NCBI GenBank assembly: GCA_903231505.1
Contig: CAFBRK010000216.1
Location: forward strand, 62,001 to 126,000
Length of the DNA: 64,000 nucleotides
Source of the DNA: Olavius algarvensis associated proteobacterium Delta 3
GTDB taxonomy: Bacteria; Desulfobacterota; Desulfobacteria; Desulfobacterales; CAFBRK01
Direction: 5' to 3'
Positions within the stretch are counted from its first letter, which is position 1, and each line of letters begins with the position of its first letter. Both the position numbers and the translations under genes were made by a program. Under the pieces are notes generated by a model, which saw only the letters and a program-made list of their open reading frames with translations, was not told the DNA's origin and searched no databases. Positions 29,572-39,303 of this stretch are shown piece by piece.

Positions 29572-32500
29572 GTGACGGTGAAGAATTCGACACTCAGTTC
29601 AATGACACAGACACCGGACGCCAAACGATCACCGGAGCCCAAACCTCCTGAAATCCGCCGGTCCCCCATGACGGCGATGATCGGGCGTGTCCGCTCGTCG
29701 GCGAAGGGCAGCGCGTTCCTGTACATCCTGGTGGTCATGCTCATCTTCGGGCTACTCGGTTCTGCGATGATCTCCATGTACACCTCGGCGGAGTGGATGG
29801 CCAAGGGCGTCCCCAACGAAGCCAGGCAGGCCCGGTCCCTTGCCGAATCCGGCATGCGGTATGCCGTGAGCGAACTCCGGAACGACGGTTACCGAAGGGC
29901 CGTCATCAGCCGGCTCAACACCACCACCTATACCGTAGATGATGCAGGCGACTTCGACCTGAATGTCTTCGGCAAATGGTTTCAGGCCGATGCGGACCAC
30001 ACCGGGTCTACGGATATCGCCCTGTCGGTACCGGAAGGGGAGGTCCCGGAGGGCTTCAGCATTCCTGCCAATGTGTATCTGTTGAATCTGGAATCCGCCA
30101 GGGATGCCCTGATCTTTGCCGGATTATGGGATCCTGATTTTGTCGGTCTGATCCCCTCAGCTCCCGACATGACCGCCATGCCGCTGAGTGTGGCCCTCAA
30201 TGACGACCTTGTCGCCGACCAGGACCAGCCGGTGCTTCTGGCGGTTCAGGCCGTCTCGAACGGCACGATCCTCGGGGGCGGCAGCCTGACGGTGGCCGCA
30301 GAAGCGGCAGACGTATTTCCGGAGCGAAACGGTTCCTTCTACATCCAGAGCACCCTGGACGAAAAACAGCTCTACTACTATGAGACGCTGGTCGACAACA
30401 CCACCGACGCCCAACTGACCAACATTTCCAGGGACCTGACGGTATCCACCGGTGACTATATCGCCCTGTCCCAGCGGAATCACCGGATACTGGCCAGCGG
30501 CTCAGCCGGCAGCACCGCATTCGGCGGGGCGGAAGAACTTTCCATGGATTTTCTCCAGAACATCAGCACCCCCCAGGCCGTTCCCCCGCCGGCGCTGGAT
30601 CTGCCCGCAGACATTCCACCCAACCAGATGGTCCCGGGTATGGCCGCCCCGGTGGAATCGGCGCCGGCAGCCGTCACGGTGGACACGGGCACCGGCAAGA
30701 TTACGCTGGGCAGCGGCACCGCCAGCTCTTACGGCGCGGTCTGGTTCGGCGGAAACCTCACCCTCGGCGGGTTCGATGTCTGCGTGAGCGGCGAGTGCGA
30801 CTTTAACACCGGGATCCGTTCCTTTTTTATCGTGGACTACAACGGCACCGGCGACGGGTTTACCTTCGCCCTGATCAACGGGACCGACAACGATGTCACC
30901 GCATCCGGGGGCCAGGCCGGGACGCTCGGCTACGCAGGTCTCAATCCCGGCGCCGGCTCCGACATCCTGGCCCCGAAAATGGCCCTGGAGTTCGACACCT
31001 TTACCAACGCCGGCCGCAACGATCCCGACGAGGCGGGGTGGAACAACCGGGACGTGCTCCAGTTCGTCTACTGGGGTACCGATGCGGCCAACCTGAGCGA
31101 CGACAACGTCCACGCCGTCGCCGACGGCACCGACAACAGCGGCCTGAAGCTGAAGACGAATTGGCCGTTTACCAACCCTTGGGATGCCATCGTCACCAAG
31201 CCGGCCGTGGATCCTTCCAGCGGTACCATTTACGTGGGGTCACGGGACGGCAACCTCTGGGCCATCAATCCGGACGGCACCGAAAAAGACCGGTTTGACA
31301 GCGGCGATAATATCTTCGCCTCGCCGACGGTCGGCTCCGACGGAACCGTCTACGGGGCACCGACAGGTCCGGCGGGGAGGTATATTCCCTGGACCCGGCG
31401 GTGAATTGGACCGGTTATTGGGACAGCTCAAGTTACAACTGGGTGGTGACAACCACTAGCAACGTACGATCCTCCCCGGCTCTAGACAGCACGGATAATC
31501 TCTATTTCAGCACGTGGATCAACGACGGCTTTTTCTATGCGGTGGACTCCACCGGCAGCGCCCTGTCTGGTTGGGATCCCAGCGGGGTCCCCAGCGCCAA
31601 ACCGTCGGCCGCAGCGCCCCATCACCAGGTGGACGCCGCGGTCGCGATAGACGAAGCCAACGATGCAGTCTACTTTGCATCCATGTATGACGCCACATCC
31701 ACCCCACCCGGCTTCGCCTATCTGCACGGGCTGCACCTGGACGGGACACCCAAGTCCTGGTCGCCCGTCCAGCTGGCCGGAATGGGTTTTTCCTCGCCCA
31801 CGGTCAATCTGATAGACGGCGATCCGGACCGGGGGACGATTTACATCGGCAATGACGGCGGCGGCGGCGAGGGATTTCTGTACGCCTTCAATCCGGACGG
31901 CAGCCAGAAATGGCGCACGACGATCTCATGGACCAACCCGCGATCCAAACCGGCCATCGGCCCGGACGGCACCGTCTACATCGGCAACGACGACGACAAC
32001 CTCTATGCCGTCAACCCGGACGGCACCGAAAAATGGCATTATACCACCGGGGACAACGTCCGAGGGGAACCGTTGGTGGGCAGCGACGGGGCTATCTATT
32101 TCGGCTCCCAGGACACCTTCCTGTATGCCGTGGACACCGAGGGGCGGCTCCTGGGCAAGTACGATATCGGTGCGACTATCTCCGTTACCCCGGACGAGCA
32201 CGACAACTGGGCCGACTGGGTGTATGCCGCCTCACCGGGCCAGGGGCCTGACGGCACGGTCTACATGGGAACCACCGCCGGTGATGTGTACGCCTTCGAG
32301 CCCACGTGCTTTCCCCAGAACATCAAAAACCGGTATTTTACCACCGAGGACCTTCCGGCTGCGGTTCAAGGAAGCCTTTCTTCCACGGACAACTGGCTCA
32401 ACAGCGACGGGAACCTTACCTGGGCGGTGCGCACCGAGGTCCACCGGTCCCCGTCGGTCAACTCCCGCAACAAATATGAATACACCTGGAAGATGTGGAT

Positions 32501-32762
32501 CCGGCAGTGCGGCGATTCGAGCTGCAGCGATATTCTGGGCACCTACTTCCAGGACACCCGGATCGACTATGCAGCCAAGGATCCCGGCCTGGAGCAGACC
32601 GTAGAGCTGTGCGCAAGCGACCATAACAAGTTCGGCACCTTCCTGTTCGGATTCACCGAAGGCACCGGCAGCGACGTCCAGACCGTGGACCTCACCCAAA
32701 TCACCCTGGGATTCCGGCGGCCCGGGGATGTTGAGATCGCCGACGACCCGGACTGGCCGTAG
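29572..32762 (+). CDS. Giant prepilin-like lectin/beta-propeller tip protein (frameshifted)
   Basis: About 1063 residues across two frames. The N-terminal segment (GSAFLYILVVMLIFGLLG) resembles PilX/MshP membrane helices without the standard Glu5 motif. A PilX-like region follows to about 330. A concanavalin/L-type-lectin-like domain (about 370-520) contains GDGFTFALINGTDND. A chain of PQQ-like propeller repeats follows (IYVGSRDGNLWAINPDGTEK, VYIGNDDDNLYAVNPDGTEK and others). A missing base in the GGGG run at 31354-31357 splits the propeller; adding one yields GTDRSGGEVYSLDP. It looks like an MshP plus MshQ fusion and may be the pilus-tip adhesin. The GTG start at 29572 is uncertain. Confidence 0.78.
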
Positions 32763-33369
32763 CTGGATGCTTGATGCTGGATGCTCGATTCCGGATGCGG
32801 GTGGGGCCTGAGCCTGGCGGATGGGATTTTGGATTCAGGATACAAGATGCAGGGTACCTATAGCAGCTGCCAAAAATATGTTCCGATTGAAGGTAGGGGC
32901 CAGGGTGTGGATTTTTCTCTGCAAGATGAATCTTACGGCGTTATACCGGAGCCTCTCCGCTTGAACAGTTTTGGCAAAGGCACAACACCCTTTTCCGCAA
33001 AGGCCCAGGGACCCATCGTTTTCCTCCATCCGATACGTGATGTACGGGTGCCGTCGTGAAGACTTAGGCGAATTTTTCACATCTTGCAGAGAAAAATCCA
33101 CACCCTTGACCTTGAGTCAGGTCTCGGAGCGGAATTCTGAAAATCGCTATAGATACCACGATTCATCTTCAGTGAAAAAGTCAACCGGCCCACCGACCCG
33201 CCGATTCCCTCTTGCCGAACCCCTCTTGTGTGTTATGTTATTGCCTTGCACAAATGCAGGTATTCCCGTCAACCGAAAACCGGCCAACCTCTGGGGAGAC
33301 ACCCTGGGGCAATGCTCGCGGTAGGCAGACCAACGGGCGAACGGGCCCACCGAATCGAAAGGACGCTCC
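32763..33369. other. Repeat-rich intergenic region before cooC
   Basis: 607 bases. The left end (32763-32850) has imperfect GGATGC-type tandem units. Then comes a motif shared with 57962-57983 (TGCCAAAAATATGTTCCG), the 27-base inverted repeat listed separately, and a single arm of the intergenic element family (33126-33155, AGCGGAATTCTGAAAATCGC). No gene is supported. An AGGA ribosome site lies just before cooC. Confidence 0.5.
32902..33106. repeat. 27-base perfect inverted repeat pair
   Basis: Bases 32902-32928 (beginning AGGGTGTGGATTTTTC) recur as an exact reverse complement at 33080-33106, with 151 bases between. It could fold into a long cruciform or RNA hairpin or be the ends of a small non-autonomous element. 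The interior has no coding capacity. Confidence 0.85.
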
Positions 33370-34125
33370 ATGAAACTGGCCATCAGCGGTAAGGGCGGCG
33401 TGGGTAAAACCACGTTTTCATCGCTTCTCATCCGAAATCTCAGCGACAGCGGAAAACATGTGCTGGCCATCGACGCCGATCCGGACGCCAACCTTGCGGC
33501 GGCCCTGGGTATACCGGGTGCCGACAAGATTACGCCCATCGCCGAGATGAAAGAGCTGATTTTCGAACGTACCGAAGCCCAGCCCGGATCCATCGGCGGC
33601 TACTTCAAGCTGAATCCCAAAGTGGACGATCTGCCCGATGCGCTGTCGGCGAAGATGGACAGCATCAAGCTGATGCGGCTTGGGGGCGTGAAAAAGGGGG
33701 GCGCCGGGTGCATCTGCCCGGAAAGCACCCTGCTCAAGTCCCTGGTGATGCACATCGTGCTGGCCCGGGACGAGGTGGTCGTCATGGACATGGAGGCCGG
33801 CATCGAACACCTGGGGCGGGCCACTGCCAAAGCGGTGGATAAACTTATCGTCGTGGTCGAGCCGGGACGCCGGAGCATCGACACCGCGGAACACATTCGA
33901 AAGCTCGCCTCGGAGATCCATCTGAACGCCGTGGCCGTTGTGGGGAACAAAATTCGGAGCCCCAAGGACGAGGAATTTCTCAAACGCCACATCCGAGGTC
34001 TGGATTTTCTCGGTTTTCTTCCATATGACGATGCCCTGATCGAGGCGGATTTGGATGGTGTGTCGCCTTATGATGTGGATTCGGCGGCCAGAACCGAAGT
34101 GGCGCAAATGATCGCCAAGCTCTAA
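33370..34125 (+). CDS. cooC: CooC-type carbon monoxide dehydrogenase maturation ATPase
   Basis: 251 residues of the SIMIBI/MinD class. KLAISGKGGVGKTTFSS is the deviant Walker A motif with its signature Lys, and AIDADPDANLAAALG is switch I. GAGCICPESTLLKSL carries the CxC pair that in CooC dimers binds nickel or zinc. VVMDMEAGIEHLGRAT is the Walker B region. The protein uses ATP to insert nickel into the C-cluster of CooS. Here cooS lies 5.5 kb away on the opposite strand. The start is ATG 33370 with AGGA upstream. Confidence 0.93.
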   Translation: MKLAISGKGGVGKTTFSSLLIRNLSDSGKHVLAIDADPDANLAAALGIPGADKITPIAEMKELIFERTEAQPGSIGGYFKLNPKVDDLPDALSAKMDSIKLMRLGGVKKGGAGCICPESTLLKSLVMHIVLARDEVVVMDMEAGIEHLGRATAKAVDKLIVVVEPGRRSIDTAEHIRKLASEIHLNAVAVVGNKIRSPKDEEFLKRHIRGLDFLGFLPYDDALIEADLDGVSPYDVDSAARTEVAQMIAKL

Positions 34126-34134
34126 CCACAGCGC

Positions 34135-36246
34135 ATGTCACCGCTGTCCATGTACCGAAAACCACCGTCCCGACACAGACCGCGACGTCGCCGGAAGCCG
34201 ATCCCACAGCGGATCCGGCCCGGCGCCGACCGCCGACTCCGGCGTATCTTCGCCAAGATCGGAATCCCCGAAAAGCGCCCGTTTACGCCAGACCCGTTCC
34301 AGGTTCATGCCGTGGACATCGTGGGTCGTTCAGATTGTCTGGTCACCGCACCTACCGGCTCCGGAAAAACCTGGATCGCCCTGCAAGCCATCGGCAACAT
34401 CCTGGCCCAGGGCGGCAGGTCCTGGTATGCCTCACCCTTGAAAGCCCTGTCCAACGCCAAGTATGCGGAATTTGCGGAGTACTTCGGCAAAAGTTCGGTC
34501 GGCATTCTCACCGGCGATCGAAAAGAACATCCGGATGCTCCCATCATCGTGGGAACCACGGAGATACTCCGAAACCAGCTCTACGACGCCATGTACCATG
34601 GGGTGGACCTGGACACGGATTTCGTGGTTCTGGACGAGGCGCATTACCTGGGAGACACGGACCGCGGGGTTGTGTGGGAAGAAATCATGATTTATCTGCC
34701 GGAACGGATACCCCTCCTGCTGCTGTCCGCCACCATCGGCAATGCCTCACAGATCGCCGGCTGGCTCGAATCGATCCGCCAGCGGCACTGCCGGGTCGTT
34801 GAAGAAACGCACCGATCGGTTCCGCTGTATTCCCTCTTTTTACATCCGTCCGGAACGCTCTTTCCGTTGACCGTTCAGGAGGGCTCCCGGACAAAACGCA
34901 GGCTGTATAAAAAGGTGCGCGCCTACCTGAACAGCCGCCGCCCGCTTCAGTTCTCAGCACCGCACCGGCTGCCGCCGTTTGGAGACATCCTCCGGGTACT
35001 CGCCCGGTACGATCTGCTCCCGGCGATTTTTTTCCTGAAATCCCGCGCCGACTGCGACCGCGCCCTGGAGCTGTGCCGCGGCCACACGTTTCGGGACGAC
35101 AACCGCAAAGATCGGTTGCGACAGCGGATCGATGACCTGTTATCCCTCAGCCCCCACATCGGCCGTCACCGGCAGCGGTGGCATCTGGAACACCTTGGTG
35201 TGGCCTCGCACCACAGCGGCCAGCTTCCGGCCTGGAAACTCGTTCTGGAAAATCTGATGACCGAGGGATTGCTGGACGCGGTGTTTGCCACCTCCACCGT
35301 GGCGGCCGGCGTGAATTTTCCGGCCAGGACGGTGCTCTTCCTCAACTCGGACCGCTTCAATGGTCGGGAGTTTCTTCCCCTCACGCCCACCGAATATCAT
35401 CAAATGACCGGACGGGCCGGTCGCCGGGGGATGGACCGGATCGGCTTCGCCGTGGCCATACCGGGCCGGTTTATGGACATTCCCTATGTCGGGCGGTTGA
35501 ACGGGATGCCGCCGTCGGACGTGGTCAGCCAGATCCGGGTCAACTTTTCCATGGTCTTGAACCTGCTGCTATCCCACACCCCCGAACAGATCGAAGAGCT
35601 GCTCGAAAAATCCTTTGCCGCTTACCTCAAGAGGCACCCAAAAAGACGACAGCGGCGGCATTCGGACAACCGGGACATGCTGTGGGAAAGTTTTTTGGAC
35701 CACCTCGCATTTTTGAAAGAAACCGGATTTGTCGGCGATGACGACCGTCTGACCGAAGACGGCATTTGGGCATCCCAACTGCGCATGGATCAACCGCTGA
35801 TGGTCGCCGAGGGGTTTCGCCGGAACGTTTTCCCCGACAGGGACCCGGTTCTGTTGGCGGCGATTATCGGTGCCTTTGTCAACGAACGGGAGTTGGACGA
35901 TCGGATTGAAAAAAAGGAGATTCCCAAACGGCTGCAGACGGCGTTTCTGAAGGTCAAACGGGAACTCCGATCCTTTGCCAGGCTCATGGCCGACAGGGGA
36001 TTCGACGTCAGGCCGTTGTATCTACGGCCGGCACTGACAGTGTACGCCTGGGCGGCCGGTGACCCCTGGGAGCATGTGGTTCGGATCTCTGAAATGGAAG
36101 AAGGGAACCTGGCCATGTTGATTCTCCGTACCGTTGACAATCTTCGACATGTCCGGGGGCTCGTCAGGGTGTTTCCGGCGGCTGCGGCAGCGGCAGAAGA
36201 GGGCATCGAACTGGTGCTCCGGGATCCGGTACTTCCGGAGGGATAG
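34135..36246 (+). CDS. Ski2-like DEAD/DEAH-box helicase
   Basis: 703 residues with a very basic N-terminus (RHRPRRRRKPIPQR). Superfamily 2 motifs occur in order: Q-like FTPDPFQ, motif I APTGSGKTW, Ia SPLKALSNAKYAEF, Ib GTTEILRNQLY, II VLDEAHY, III LLSATIGN, V STVAAGVNFPAR and VI QMTGRAGRRG. The layout is that of bacterial Ski2/Mtr4-related helicases, without an arch domain. It may unwind structured RNA or take part in RNA turnover. It starts 9 bases after cooC, probably co-transcribed. An ATG at 34150 is also possible. Confidence 0.88.
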   Translation: MSPLSMYRKPPSRHRPRRRRKPIPQRIRPGADRRLRRIFAKIGIPEKRPFTPDPFQVHAVDIVGRSDCLVTAPTGSGKTWIALQAIGNILAQGGRSWYASPLKALSNAKYAEFAEYFGKSSVGILTGDRKEHPDAPIIVGTTEILRNQLYDAMYHGVDLDTDFVVLDEAHYLGDTDRGVVWEEIMIYLPERIPLLLLSATIGNASQIAGWLESIRQRHCRVVEETHRSVPLYSLFLHPSGTLFPLTVQEGSRTKRRLYKKVRAYLNSRRPLQFSAPHRLPPFGDILRVLARYDLLPAIFFLKSRADCDRALELCRGHTFRDDNRKDRLRQRIDDLLSLSPHIGRHRQRWHLEHLGVASHHSGQLPAWKLVLENLMTEGLLDAVFATSTVAAGVNFPARTVLFLNSDRFNGREFLPLTPTEYHQMTGRAGRRGMDRIGFAVAIPGRFMDIPYVGRLNGMPPSDVVSQIRVNFSMVLNLLLSHTPEQIEELLEKSFAAYLKRHPKRRQRRHSDNRDMLWESFLDHLAFLKETGFVGDDDRLTEDGIWASQLRMDQPLMVAEGFRRNVFPDRDPVLLAAIIGAFVNERELDDRIEKKEIPKRLQTAFLKVKRELRSFARLMADRGFDVRPLYLRPALTVYAWAAGDPWEHVVRISEMEEGNLAMLILRTVDNLRHVRGLVRVFPAAAAAAEEGIELVLRDPVLPEG

Positions 36247-36640
36247 TGAAGACTTCTCCCCCATAGCGGGAGGCTTCAGCAAGGCCCCGTAAGGGGCCAA
36301 AGGCGGTGGGCCGCGTTCCCCCGTTGCTCCGTAGCCGAGCCCGCCACAAAAACGGCGGGTAAACATCGCAGAGCCGGGACGATAAGGCGAGCAAAGAAAA
36401 TGAACGGTTCTTCGGCTCGCCGGAACGGTAGAACCTTTCCGGGTCCTCCACAAGAGGTGGAGGGTTTAGATAAAACCAACTCTACCCCGTCTGAACCGGA
36501 CATGTCGTAAAATCTTTCCAGGGCTTGAAATACGCGGGCATGTATCGTAATCCCTATCGGAAAACGGATTGCCCTGAATCGATACCTCGCCATGGGACCT
36601 TGTGAATCTTCTGAACGCGGAAAACATCGGGACCACGCCT
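36247..36640 (+). ncRNA. Highly structured non-coding segment upstream of mobB
   Basis: 394 bases. The first 220 contain successive perfect stems: CTCCC/GGGAG within outer GAAG/CTTC (36248-36277), GGCCCC-GTAA-GGGGCC with a GNRA tetraloop (36283-36298), CCCGCC/GGCGGG (36340-36359) and CCTCCAC-AAGAG-GTGGAGG (36445-36463). No stable reading frame spans it. It may be a small RNA, a 5' leader, or the remnant right end of a transposable element such as IS200/IS605, whose ends and omega-RNAs are similarly folded. Class not established. Confidence 0.4.
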
Positions 36641-37123
36641 ATGCCACCAATTATCTCCATCGTCGGAAAATCAAATTCCGGGAAAACAACCTTGATCGAA
36701 AAACTGGTTCCGGAACTGAAGCGAAGGGGGCACCGGATCGGTGTCATCAAGCACGCCCTCCACGGCTTCAACATGGACCACGAAGGAAAAGACAGCTGGC
36801 GTCACAAAGAAGCCGGGGCCGATACGGTGATTGTCGCCGCACCGGAAGGGCTTGCGGTGATGAAAACCGGCGGCTGTGATTCCCTGGACAAACTGGTACC
36901 CTTCCTGGATGATGTGGATCTGGTCATTACCGAGGGATTTAAAAAGGACCGGTATCCAAAAATAGAGATCGTTCGGGCCGCACGCACGCGGCAGCCGCTT
37001 TGCCGTGATGACGACTCACTCGTCGCCCTTGTGACCGATACGGATCTGGACCTCGGTGTGTCGCGGTTTGAACTGGAAGACATCCCGTCTCTGGCCGACC
37101 TGATCGAAAATCGGTTTCTATGA
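36641..37123 (+). CDS. mobB: MobB-type molybdopterin-guanine dinucleotide biosynthesis GTPase
   Basis: About 160 residues from ATG 36641 (MPPIISIVGKSNSGKTT). Walker A is GKSNSGKTT. IGVIKHALHGFNMDHEGKDSWRHKEAGA is the MobB family signature, and LVITEGFKKDRYPKIEIVR is the Walker B-adjacent block. MobB binds GTP and assists nucleotide attachment to molybdenum or tungsten cofactor for formate dehydrogenases and related enzymes. The gene overlaps sfsA by four bases (ATGA). A GTG at 36602 is an alternative start. Confidence 0.9.
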   Translation: MPPIISIVGKSNSGKTTLIEKLVPELKRRGHRIGVIKHALHGFNMDHEGKDSWRHKEAGADTVIVAAPEGLAVMKTGGCDSLDKLVPFLDDVDLVITEGFKKDRYPKIEIVRAARTRQPLCRDDDSLVALVTDTDLDLGVSRFELEDIPSLADLIENRFL

Positions 37124-37869
37124 AAGCGCCCTGCACGGATCGCAACGAGGCCTCCTTCAAGGGATTACGATGGCCTCCCCTTGTTCGAGGCAGACTGGTT
37201 CGACGGTACCGGCGGTTTCTGGCCGATGTACGCCTCAGCGACGGCCGGGAGGTGACGGCTCATTGTCCCAACACCGGGAGCATGGAAGGCTGCTGCGAAC
37301 CCGGCCGGGACGTTTATCTCTCCGTCCATGATCGTCCCGAGCGCAAGCTGAAATACACCTGGGAGCTGATCCACATGCCGAACTCCCTGGTTGGAATCAA
37401 TACATCGGTCCCGAATCGCCTGGTCTTCGAATCCCTGCGGCATCGTACCATCCACGGTTTCAAGGGATATGATCAGGTTCAGTCCGAAGTCAACATCGGC
37501 AATTCCTCCCGAATCGATATTGTCCTCCGCAAAGGCAGGACGAAACGATGTTTTGTCGAGATTAAAAACTGCACCCTGGTTGAAAACGGGACGGCCATGT
37601 TTCCGGATGCGGTAACCGCGCGCGGGCGAAAACACCTCGAAGAACTTCAGAGACTCGCCGCGGAAGGAAACCGGTGCGTGATGTTCTACCTGATTCAACG
37701 CATGGACGCCAAGCGCTTCCGACCGGCCGCCCATATCGATCCGGATTATGCCCGGGAGCTGAAAAAGGCCGTTCAGAACGGCATCCGAATCGTGGCATTT
37801 GATGTCCACATCGATATGGAAGGGATCCATCTCCGCCGCCGGTTGAATCCCGGGGTGGATGCCGGGTAA
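37120..37869 (+). CDS. sfsA: SfsA family DNA/RNA-binding protein, predicted nuclease
   Basis: 249 residues, near the usual SfsA length of about 235. Family blocks present are RFLADVRLSDGREVTAHCPN, TGSMEGCCEPG, SRIDIVLRKG, CFVEIKNCTL, GTAMFPDAVTARGRKHLEEL and NGIRIVAFDVHI. The D, E-x-K arrangement in the middle is a PD-(D/E)XK nuclease-like core. E. coli SfsA was first described as a sugar-fermentation regulator and contains a helix-turn-helix-like N-terminus. Start and stop are coupled to mobB. The N-terminus carries about 15 extra residues. Confidence 0.93.
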   Translation: MKAPCTDRNEASFKGLRWPPLVRGRLVRRYRRFLADVRLSDGREVTAHCPNTGSMEGCCEPGRDVYLSVHDRPERKLKYTWELIHMPNSLVGINTSVPNRLVFESLRHRTIHGFKGYDQVQSEVNIGNSSRIDIVLRKGRTKRCFVEIKNCTLVENGTAMFPDAVTARGRKHLEELQRLAAEGNRCVMFYLIQRMDAKRFRPAAHIDPDYARELKKAVQNGIRIVAFDVHIDMEGIHLRRRLNPGVDAG

Positions 37870-37947
37870 TTGACTTGCATAATCAAATCCGCTATCCGAT
37901 TCAGTAAATTTGACCGAGCCTCGTCGCAAACGTGGAAACAGGAACCC

Positions 37948-39303
37948 ATGCCGGACCCGTCACTGGAAAAAATCTGGAAGAGTCAGAGCAACCTGGAGCG
38001 CATCCTGGACAATCTCAAGGAAGGGATTATTGCCCACGATCTGGACCGCAGGGTTTTTTTCTTCAACCGTGAAGCCGAACAGATTACCGGTTATTCCCGG
38101 GATGACGTTCTGGGAAGGGACTGCCATGCGGCCTTTGGAACACCGTTCTGCGGAGAGCGTTGCGCTTTCTGCAACGACCGTCCGACCCTTTCCGAACACG
38201 CCGAGTATGCCATCAACATCATCACCAAGGGCGGAGAAACCCGTCGATTGGAAATGTCGGTTTCCACCATTGAGGATGAACGCGGGGACGTCTTCGGGGT
38301 GCTGACATCCTTTCGCGATGTCACCGATCTGCTCAGTTGCCAGCTGCGGGCCAAGGAACTGACCAGCTTTGCCAACATCATCGGGCAGGACCGCAAGATT
38401 CTGAATATCTTTCAACAGATCAGAGATCTGGCCGTCTACGATTTTCCTGTGCATATTTCCGGTGAAACCGGCACCGGTAAGGAGTTGGTGGCCACCGCCA
38501 TTCACAATGAAAGCCGGCGCGGCGGAGCGCCGTTTGTGCCGATCAACTGCGGGGCCCTTCCCGAAGGCCTCATCGAGAGCGAGCTCTTCGGGCATGTTAA
38601 AGGCGCTTTTTCCGGTGCGATCCGGGATAAGAAGGGACGGTTCGAGCTGGCGGACGGTGGCACCGTTTTTCTGGATGAAATCTCAGAGCTGTCCAAACCC
38701 ATGCAGGTGAAGCTGCTCCGATTTCTCCAGGAAGGCACCCTTGAAAAAGTGGGCGGTGAACAGACGCGATCGGTGAATGTTCGGATCATCAGTGCCACCA
38801 ACACAGATCTGAAAACAGAGGTCCAACGGAATCGATTCCGCGAGGATCTGTTCTACCGCCTGAATGTGGTGCCCATCCACCTGCCCCCGTTGCGGGAGCG
38901 GAAAACCGACATCCCGCTGCTTGCCGGACATTTTTTAAGACTCGATGCCGACCGTCACGGCCGGAATCACTTCCAGTTATCGAAAGCGGCGCTGTCTCTG
39001 ATGATGGACTACCACTGGCCGGGAAATGTCCGGGAACTGCAGAATGCCGTCCAGTTTTCCATCGTCAAATGCAAGGGGCGGGTGATCCGCTCGGAGCACC
39101 TGCCCATGGAACTTCATCACCCTGCCAGGCGGGGTGTCCAGAGAGGTCCCTCCAGAAAGCTGGATGTGGCGTCCGTCCGGGAGGCGATTCGAAAAACCGG
39201 GGGCAACAAGGCCAAGGCGGCCAAGCTCCTTGGCGTCGGCCGGGCCACGCTGTACCGATTCATAACCGCCTATCCGGATGTAACCAAAGGCCTCCCCTTC
39301 TAA
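37948..39303 (+). CDS. PAS-domain sigma54-dependent transcriptional activator
   Basis: About 451 residues from ATG 37948 behind AGGAA. The PAS domain (about 15-125) contains a cysteine cluster CHAAFGTPFCGERCAFC (C-x8-C-x3-C-x2-C), suited to a metal, Fe-S or redox sensor. The AAA+ domain has Walker [15 protein letters not shown] in place of the usual GAFTGA, and [11 protein letters not shown]. The C-terminal HTH is GNKAKAAKLLGVGRATLYRF. Ser for Thr in this loop is a known tolerated variant. It lies between cooC/mobB and cooS, so control of CO or redox genes is possible. Confidence 0.9.
   Translation: MPDPSLEKIWKSQSNLERILDNLKEGIIAHDLDRRVFFFNREAEQITGYSRDDVLGRDCHAAFGTPFCGERCAFCNDRPTLSEHAEYAINIITKGGETRRLEMSVSTIEDERGDVFGVLTSFRDVTDLLSCQLRAKELTSFANIIGQDRKILNIFQQIRDLAVYDFPVHISGETGTGKELVATAIHNESRRGGAPFVPINCGALPEGLIESELFGHVKGAFSGAIRDKKGRFELADGGTVFLDEISELSKPMQVKLLRFLQEGTLEKVGGEQTRSVNVRIISATNTDLKTEVQRNRFREDLFYRLNVVPIHLPPLRERKTDIPLLAGHFLRLDADRHGRNHFQLSKAALSLMMDYHWPGNVRELQNAVQFSIVKCKGRVIRSEHLPMELHHPARRGVQRGPSRKLDVASVREAIRKTGGNKAKAAKLLGVGRATLYRFITAYPDVTKGLPF

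Noticed and set aside
36247-36640. Molybdenum-cofactor riboswitch before mobB
   Set aside because: The stems present do not reproduce the known Moco motif as far as I can judge, and the segment is closer to the helicase stop than to mobB. An Infernal search would decide.
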